NCBI GenBank assembly: GCA_944472155.2
Contig: OX235279.1
Coordinates: 63,833,564-63,897,563 of the forward strand
Source of the DNA: Trichobilharzia szidati
Lineage: Eukaryota > Platyhelminthes > Trematoda > Strigeidida > Schistosomatidae
Direction of reading: 5' to 3'
Length of the DNA stretch: 64,000 nt
In this document: piece after piece, positions 57,641 to 64,000 of the stretch
Layout: each line of letters starts with the position of its first letter
Numbering within the stretch: the stretch's first letter is position 1
Position numbers and translations under genes: made by a program
The notes under the pieces: generated by a model
What the model was told of the DNA's origin: nothing
Databases searched by the model: none
What the model saw: the letters and a program-made list of their open reading frames with translations, nothing else

Positions 57641-58134
57641 AATTAACAGATAGTGTTATTTCACTTGTTGTTCCTTTATAATAAGTTAGAATTCATATAA
57701 ATCAACATCAGTTAATCTTTACTACTTTAAATGAGAAATTCCTCATTCACAATACCTGATAGAGTACAAACTGATATTTAATAACCCAGGTCTCTCAAAT
57801 TAAAGTGAAATAATTGTTCACAATAAGTAAACTTCTGTTATAGCGATCCAGATTGGATAAATCATCGGCAGCATTATTTGTACACTTAAAATTTGAAGGT
57901 TTCAGTGTGTGAGTATAATTCCTGATTAATAAACTAAGGCTTATGACATTATATACGTTGAAATTTAAACGCATTCTAATTTATTCTTAAGAAATTCCAG
58001 TTCAGTAGAGACAAATCCGAAAATAAGTGTCTATATTTCCAATGCGGTGAGAAGCGAAACTTGTGTTATAAAGATTTTATGTGCTATACAAACTGTTCCA
58101 GTCTCAAATGTTGTGGGATGAGGGGCGTTTCTCT
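57641..58134. other. No gene seen
   Basis: AT-rich sequence between a LINE tail and a foldback element. Confidence 0.5.
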
Positions 58135-58475
58135 AAAAGCCTCATGCAAATCTTCTTATTCATAAACTCGAAAAAAGTAAGAACAACGAATACCATAGAT
58201 AATATCATGTCGCCTTTTACTACTTCGTAAATACGTCTGAACGGCCTACAATCTGGACAAGATAAAAATACCGGTCATTTGTTACTCACAGTTTCTATAA
58301 ATCACTCTCTATCAACTCGACAAATTGTGTTTAATATTTTTTGGTATTTTTGCGTGGTTCAGGTTGTAGGCCGTTCAGACGAATTTATGAAATAGTAAAA
58401 GGCGAGTTGATATTATCTGCACTATTCGCTGTTCTTACTCTTTCGAGTTTATAGTAGCATAAATTGCATTAAGTT
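58135..58475. mobile_element. Foldback (MITE-like) element with about 95-base inverted arms
   Basis: 58157-58252 and 58364-58456 are imperfect inverted repeats (about four of five bases matching). Shared blocks: ataaactcgaaa, taagaaca, gataatatca, cgtctgaacggcctaca. The spacer is about 110 bases and non-coding. Weaker similarity may extend the arms to the stated ends. No target duplication recognised and no transposase, so the class is open; it could also be a PLE arm pair. Confidence 0.6.
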
Positions 58476-60479
58476 TCATTTAGTCTTTTTAAATCATACA
58501 GATATGCAGGAAATTGAAACTCTGTGCACAGTTTAATAGTGTACAATGTCATTTTCATTTGGTGTAGTTCAGTGAAACAATCAATATAGAATGTTTTCTT
58601 CGATGAGGAATATATATAAAGAGTAGAAATATTATTTAAATATATGTAGAAATTGCATTCATCAACTGTTAATATTTTTTAATCATTATATGCTGTAAAT
58701 TGAACTGTATACTTCTCGAAGACTGAACTGAAAGTGACTACTCAACGGGAAGCATTTGGATTTATTACTTGACAAAAGAATAAACGTTTTGAATTACTGG
58801 TTTGCACCAAAAATTTGAAAGGCTTGAATTTTTTACATTTTTCAGCGTATTGTTTGCTTTTATGAAGTCCTAATTGTGATGAGTGTATCCTTTGATCAAG
58901 AACATTTTGTTGTAAAATAAATATGTTGATTAGTAGTCGATTTAATTTGTGTCAATGTCTGTACTTTTCGGTCACTCAGAAAATACTTTTAAAAACTCCC
59001 AAGACAATATGATTCAGTGTAGAGAACACATGGTCAAAAGTTACCCGTTAAATAAAACTTTTTCACTGAGTTAGTTTTACGAAATAAATAAAACAAATAT
59101 GATGTTTGCTTCTGACGTTGTGTACGTTCTTCCCTTCCAAGGTCTTAGGCGATAATTGAAGATCGAATGTACAAATCAGGGACTGCATCTACGAAGCTTA
59201 TGGTGATGCTACAGCACGATAATCCTGCTTAAAAATTTTTATAAAGGTAATTGCGGATGCTGTATGAGAATACTCTTTGAAGTTCCGTGGTATCAAAAGA
59301 CATATTTATTTCAGAATCTTGCTTTATTTATGATTAATTCCTAATTAACACAATTAAACACTTTATTTCATGGCTTTCTTGATTTGCTAAACAAATATGA
59401 TGAAGAAATTGATTACAGATGGGATATTCTCTGAGGGAACCATTGAATGACATCAAGTATAGACCATCAAGATGATTCTTATGTGAATAGACGGCAATTT
59501 CTTTGAAGTGAGAATAAATTCAGTGATGTGTAAAATATTCAGAATTTTTCTACTCACCTTGTAGAACGATACCAAATAAAGAGTAATTTAATTTAATGGG
59601 CGTTCAATTTTAACTGTCTTTTAACTCTCTATATTATTGTTTAAGATGTGCTATAAATAAAATAGTCTTTTCTTATTTAAAAATATTATTTCCCTTCTCA
59701 GTATATAAATCTAAAAGACTAAAAATATCTCTATTTTCAGCTTCTCAAAGAATGGAAAGAAAGCTGACGTCATCTAATGTCTATTTAGTTTTACACAATG
59801 AAAGTATTATTGTAACTAGGCAATATAAATATGCATATATGTATTGATGGTAAGTCATTCAAATATGATGATTAGTGACTGGCACGTTGAAGTACTTATT
59901 GTGTCGATCGGTGTGAGGACAGTAAACCCTGTATATATTGCAAAAGGTTTTAAGAAACTGAATGTCTGATAGATGGTGGGTGATTAAAAGGCAGTGCGTA
60001 GTGATAGAATGCAACATCTCTCATGAATTGTGAACATTTATACAGTGTCGTAATGCTGTTAGTATAGAAATCAATTAATGCAGAGATGTGCGCAAAAAAC
60101 ATATTGAATGCTATTTATCGTACATTCAGCAAAGTCAGGTGACACACTTTTTATGGTACTTTTCTTTTGGCAACGGAATAATTCAGTCTTCAGCTGATAG
60201 GGAACTCATAAGTTACATTAACCAACATTTCAAACTTACTGGTATAAGTAAATGGTTTACCAAAGAGTGTGCGTCCAAAAACTTATAAGCCGTTGAACAC
60301 GGATTCAAAATGTGTTGTTTCTGATTTATTTAAATTTCTTTAAGAGAGAAAACAAAATCAGTCCTTCAGGACTAATGAACTTCTCAATGAAGAATGAACC
60401 TGGAATTCTGAGAAAACATGCAAAAGTTATTTCACTGTGTTAATGGATAAGCTTCTGTTTGTAATTTTTTAATGAAAAA
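58476..60479. other. AT-rich stretch, no gene seen
   Basis: A 66-codon frame at 60088-60288 has no recognised family. Nothing else. Confidence 0.5.
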
Positions 60480-60700
60480 AACACGTAGTTCAGCGAAGAG
60501 TTTCTTTTTGACGGCAAATTCATTCACTTAGCTGTACAATCGCAATTATACATTTTTATTTTTGTATGTGTGTACATTAAGTTTGTCCGATAAGAATAAA
60601 AATAAGTCAGGGTTACTGTTGACAAGAAATTTCAAAAATGTGATAAGTAATCAAACTGAAGTTAGGAGGAATGAGGATTCATAAGAGGGTGGTGGTGATG
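60480..60700 (-). repeat. PLE terminal region, same family as the 15-16 kb arms
   Basis: Contains agttcagcgaagagtttctt, attcattcacttagctgtac and aatcgcaattata, in the order seen at 15275-15340. It lies 3' of the minus-strand nuclease frame at 60917-61369, where a PLE terminal repeat is expected. Confidence 0.6.
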
Positions 60701-60916
60701 AGTTGTCAAAAACATATTTATTAACACATTAAAAAAGTTGAACATGCTTGATACATTTACATAATAAGATGAATAGTTTAACGAGCGAGTTGTTATTAGG
60801 ATGCACATAGAAACAAAGGCAAATATGGAATTATATGAGTTCTAAAAATTACAAATGTCCCAAAGAGTTAGAAAATAAGCACACAAACATCAAGTCAGTA
60901 GAAGTCAACACGGTTG

Positions 60917-61369
60917 TTACCATGGTAGTAGAAAAGGTTGGATGACTTCCTTTTGAATACATAACTCTGGTTTCCCCAACTGAATGGTTAAGGCTTCAGC
61001 AATACAATGGACAAGAAAGCGTATTGTCTTTGGTAGTTTGTTCTTCACTATGTAGATCACTCTAAAGAAGGCGTTTGTTGAGATGGAATGACCAGTGGTG
61101 ACGAGATGTTCGATTATCGTACTCCTTATACAGCCACTATTACCTTTTTGTAGCCATGCCGGATAGTGTTCTTGAACCCTTTTGGACAGAATGCGCGTAG
61201 AACAACCAATGTATCTGGCTCCACAGTAACAGGTGAACTGATATATGCATATACAGGCGGCCAGATGCGGGATCTTGTCCTTTCTGCAGATAAATGGGTG
61301 ACCGGTGAACACTACCCTTAGTGTACACTTGGTGCTTGTTACATTACTATATTGTTTTTCATACGGCAT
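60917..61369 (-). CDS. GIY-YIG endonuclease domain of a Penelope-like element
   Basis: A 150-codon intact frame. After a linker (FTGHPFICRKDKIPHL) it reads CICIYQFTCYCGARYIGCST, the GIY-YIG signature, then SKRVQEHYPAWLQKG with the conserved arginine, HLVTTGHSI, AEALTIQL with the glutamate and GKPELCIQKEVIQPF at the C-terminus. Closely related to 15718-16083. Upstream (above 61369) the frame meets stops at once, so the reverse transcriptase is gone. The intact frame may simply reflect young age; expression is unknown. Confidence 0.8.
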   Translation of the reverse strand: MPYEKQYSNVTSTKCTLRVVFTGHPFICRKDKIPHLAACICIYQFTCYCGARYIGCSTRILSKRVQEHYPAWLQKGNSGCIRSTIIEHLVTTGHSISTNAFFRVIYIVKNKLPKTIRFLVHCIAEALTIQLGKPELCIQKEVIQPFLLPW

Positions 61370-62254
61370 GAATTATGAAGATTAAAAGAATGCTTATTTG
61401 AGATTTTCCATAAAACTATCAGATTTCACTGAATACCGCCAGATTATCAAATCCCTGATTAATAAGTTATCGCAGATTTATTTGTAGAATGTAAATGAAT
61501 GAAGTTTAAACGTTGCTTTAGACACAGGTGAAACGAATTTTGATTTAATTATCTGTACGTCAAATGAATGAAGTACAAACAAGCACTCACTCATGTATGA
61601 TAAAAAGTGGATTTATTGCTTTTACTGTCGCCAAAAACAATATAAAGTACACAAGATATGATCGAAAAGCAAATGGGAATTGTATTAATTGATTCACTTA
61701 GAGCGAATTGTGATAATTGACTTCATAGGCAGAATCATAAATCGTTCAAAGAAATAAAGTCATTTTATTGTATGAAGGTTGTCATAAACCGACATTAGCT
61801 GTCAAACAACTAAAAAACAGAGAGCACTGGACAGTCAATTTATCATAATTTATCACTCGTCAGCATTCATGGATCTATAAGAAATGCAGACCAGAAGAAA
61901 TGAAGTTTTGAAAAGACTAAGCTATAATGTAGTCTTTAAGTTGAAATCTAACTCATGAAATTTCTGTTCACTTTAATGACTAATGGATTATCAACTCAAT
62001 TGATGAGATGAATTACATCAGTTATTGAGACTCGTCAATGAGATGTTGACCGACAGTTTGAGATCCCACTTTCTCGGTTTAGAAATCATCAGTAGTTTAC
62101 TACAGAAATTAATGGGATCAGGCTTCGTTACTCCTAAGATCACGAGTGGTTAGTGATAAAAATTCACAACCAAAGATGCAAATGTTCCGCTAAGTGATCT
62201 TTATTTTTACCTAAGCTCAACATGAAGTATCCCTCTATCTAGAAACATAATAAA
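61370..62254. other. No gene seen
   Basis: AT-rich, no recognised element. Confidence 0.5.
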
Positions 62255-63285
62255 AATATGACTCCATTATAGATAAGATTTTATTTTGATAAATTACACA
62301 GTGTTATACAGTAATATTAACTGATGACGTTTCGAGCACAAATTATTGCTCATAATCATATCAAGTCACTCACACAACTTTTCGCTTCATTTATATACAT
62401 GAGTAAAATTGATTAGACATTTGAATAAAGTCAATATAAGATAATGAACGCTCAGAAATGATATCAGTATTATCAATAAAATACAATCAGATAGGAAATA
62501 AGATGTTTTAAATAGTAAAAAATAAGTAACTTGTTAGATTGTAATAATGTGAGTTGAATACATTTTACCATTATTCATTATTCTCCGATTTGACTGGTGG
62601 TAATATCTTCCATATCTCTGGTATTTGCGCTGAGTAATTTTTGCTGGATGTAGACTCGATGAAGCAGGATTCAGTAATCAACCTCTCTCTCCACCTACCT
62701 ACCTGTAACTCTGCCCCACCATATTGTGTGGTTGTATGTTAATGCATGCAGTGAGATTGCTGAGCTTTTTTCTAAATTACTTAACTTCTTCGGATCAGTC
62801 ATTTTAACCTTCGCTAAATTCTTATATTCTGATAATCTCACTACTCATGATCTAATAGTTTGACCTATGTATTCGACTTAACTCGCAGTCATTGCAAGGT
62901 ATTTTGTTAATGATATTATTTATTATCATTATTATTATGTATATAAACACATATAATTGTAGAGCCAGAGGAGGAATTTATCGAAAAGGATATTCTTTGC
63001 TCAATTACTTTGTGTTTTGTGCTATTTTGTGTAATCGCTTTCACCGGGTCCTTTAGCGCACAGAGCTTGTCTCTGAAGGAGTGTGTAGGTTTTTATGCCA
63101 ACCTAATTCTTGCTTCATTGAGAATCCTGCAAAGAGTGTCAGATGTATCCTCCTTACATGGTAGAACTCTAGATGCCTAATATATATACATATATTATTG
63201 TATAACACTGTGATTTATCACAATAAAATCTTATCTAGAATGGAGTTATAGTCTACCACAGTGCCCAAGTTTTATACTTATAAAA
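62255..63285 (-). mobile_element. Decayed PLE (nuclease end) with short inverted termini
   Basis: Same family as 30536-31439. The left terminus (62261-62345, gactccattatagataagat, gatgacgtttcgagcacaaa) has a partial inverted partner at 63199-63250. The nuclease region on the minus strand (about 62935 down to 62590) reads VEYIGQTIRS, then KNLAKVKMTDPKKLSNLEKS, SAISLHALTYNHTIWWGRV, with stops and shifts. Between the nuclease and the right terminus lies foreign sequence with a hammerhead-like motif (62962-63002), probably a nested fragment. Confidence 0.7.
62962..63002 (+). ncRNA. Hammerhead-like motif
   Basis: Same motif as 54817-54857 with small differences: GAGC/GCTC stem I, core CAGAGGA, GGAATTTATC (closing G-C pair kept), GAA, stem III AAGG-atat-TCTT, T. 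A replaces U4 of the core here too. Confidence 0.5.
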
Positions 63286-64000
63286 AAAATCTTTGGGAAA
63301 GGTCAGTACATGTTTGCAGATAAGTGAGTCACTCAGGGAAGACAAAATATCTTTTCAAACCATGCTGTGGAGAGGTATCTTGAACAAATATACGTTTCAG
63401 GTACGAAATACAAAATATTTTCTATTTTGCGACTGAATGATAGATATATTATCAAAATGGCTTGGATGTGTGCCTAGAATACAACTGCTGTCTATCGTAT
63501 TCGTCTTATTTTGCGTTGTTCACAGTGTTCTGCATTATACGATAGTGTGAAAAATTAATGGAAGTTCCATGGTGATGGCGTGAATCAGTAGGATTCAAGC
63601 TTCACAGTCTAATCCATTCCCTTCTGCTGACTAATGTTCCCTATGCTTCATATTCAGCCAAGTTCTGTTTGCTGTCTCATGATTCCGTAAGCATTACTCA
63701 TTTGAAACCATGAAATCATTGCAAACTCATCACTTTAATTTAGGCATCATTTCCATAGTTGATATACTTTAACTGTAAAAACAATAATGCAATGAAAATC
63801 ATAGGAACAATAGATTATGCTTAACCATGATAAATATAAAGCTCTCGTAAGAGGGAAAGTAATGACTTATTTCGACATTTTTGAGTAAACTTCAAATTTT
63901 CCAAATTCCCTCCTAAGCATTTAGAAAAAACAACTTATTCAACGGTGAAATATATTCTTATTCGGTTGCTTCCTCATCATCAAATCTACATTAATATAAA
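63286..64000. other. No gene seen
   Basis: AT-rich, short frames only. Confidence 0.5.

Noticed and set aside
1..64000. CRISPR arrays, bacterial operons, ribosome binding sites
   Set aside because: No regularly spaced repeats; all evidence points to a eukaryotic nuclear genome.

Overview
The window looks like nuclear DNA of a digenean flatworm, most likely a blood fluke (schistosome group). It is strongly AT-rich and gene-poor. It holds two single-exon receptors of a flatworm-type GPCR family, many Penelope-like elements (PLEs) ending in GIY-YIG nuclease domains, RTE-clade LINEs, a tRNA-headed SINE and hammerhead-ribozyme-like motifs. The organism call is inference from these families; no marker gene fixes the species.

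Genes. Two paralogous seven-helix receptors lie on the minus strand at 3509-4900 and 46676-48046, about 42 kb apart. Both have atypical class A motifs (ARA for DRY, CMN for CWxP, NF for NP in helix 7). A two-exon gene at 40927-42036 (+) is proposed from a signal peptide, ten cysteines, a good intron and a hydrophobic C-terminus. A terminal exon at 51161-51354 (-) and an internal exon at 2212-2421 (-) are weak candidates.

Mobile DNA, left to right: SINE (1134-1365), PLE reverse-transcriptase relic (1773-1960), PLE GIY-YIG relic (5670-6345), ribozyme-type retroposon fragment (6690-6815), PLE relic (11402-11880), SINE (14700-14929), short PLE between inverted arms (15260-16567), second inverted-arm PLE (24891-26434), SINE scrap (26806-26875), PLE arm (27190-27345), RTE LINE (27345-30490), inverted PLE pair with target duplication (30536-31439), minus-strand RTE LINE (31850-33405), SINEs (35543-35750, 39611-39839), long PLE pseudogene (49379-50767), nested inverted-arm PLE (51894-53835), RTE LINE tail (56794-57640), foldback element (58135-58475), PLE nuclease fragments (60480-61369, 62255-63285).

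How they relate. The SINE 3' part matches the last coding bases of the RTE LINE, which fits a SINE moved by RTE machinery. Most PLE copies are 5'-truncated, sit between inverted terminal arms, and carry hammerhead-like folds in those arms; four loci share the fold with compensating changes in stems I and III. All PLE and LINE reading frames seen are broken or truncated, apart from two short intact nuclease domains. The remaining sequence is AT-rich DNA in which I see no gene.
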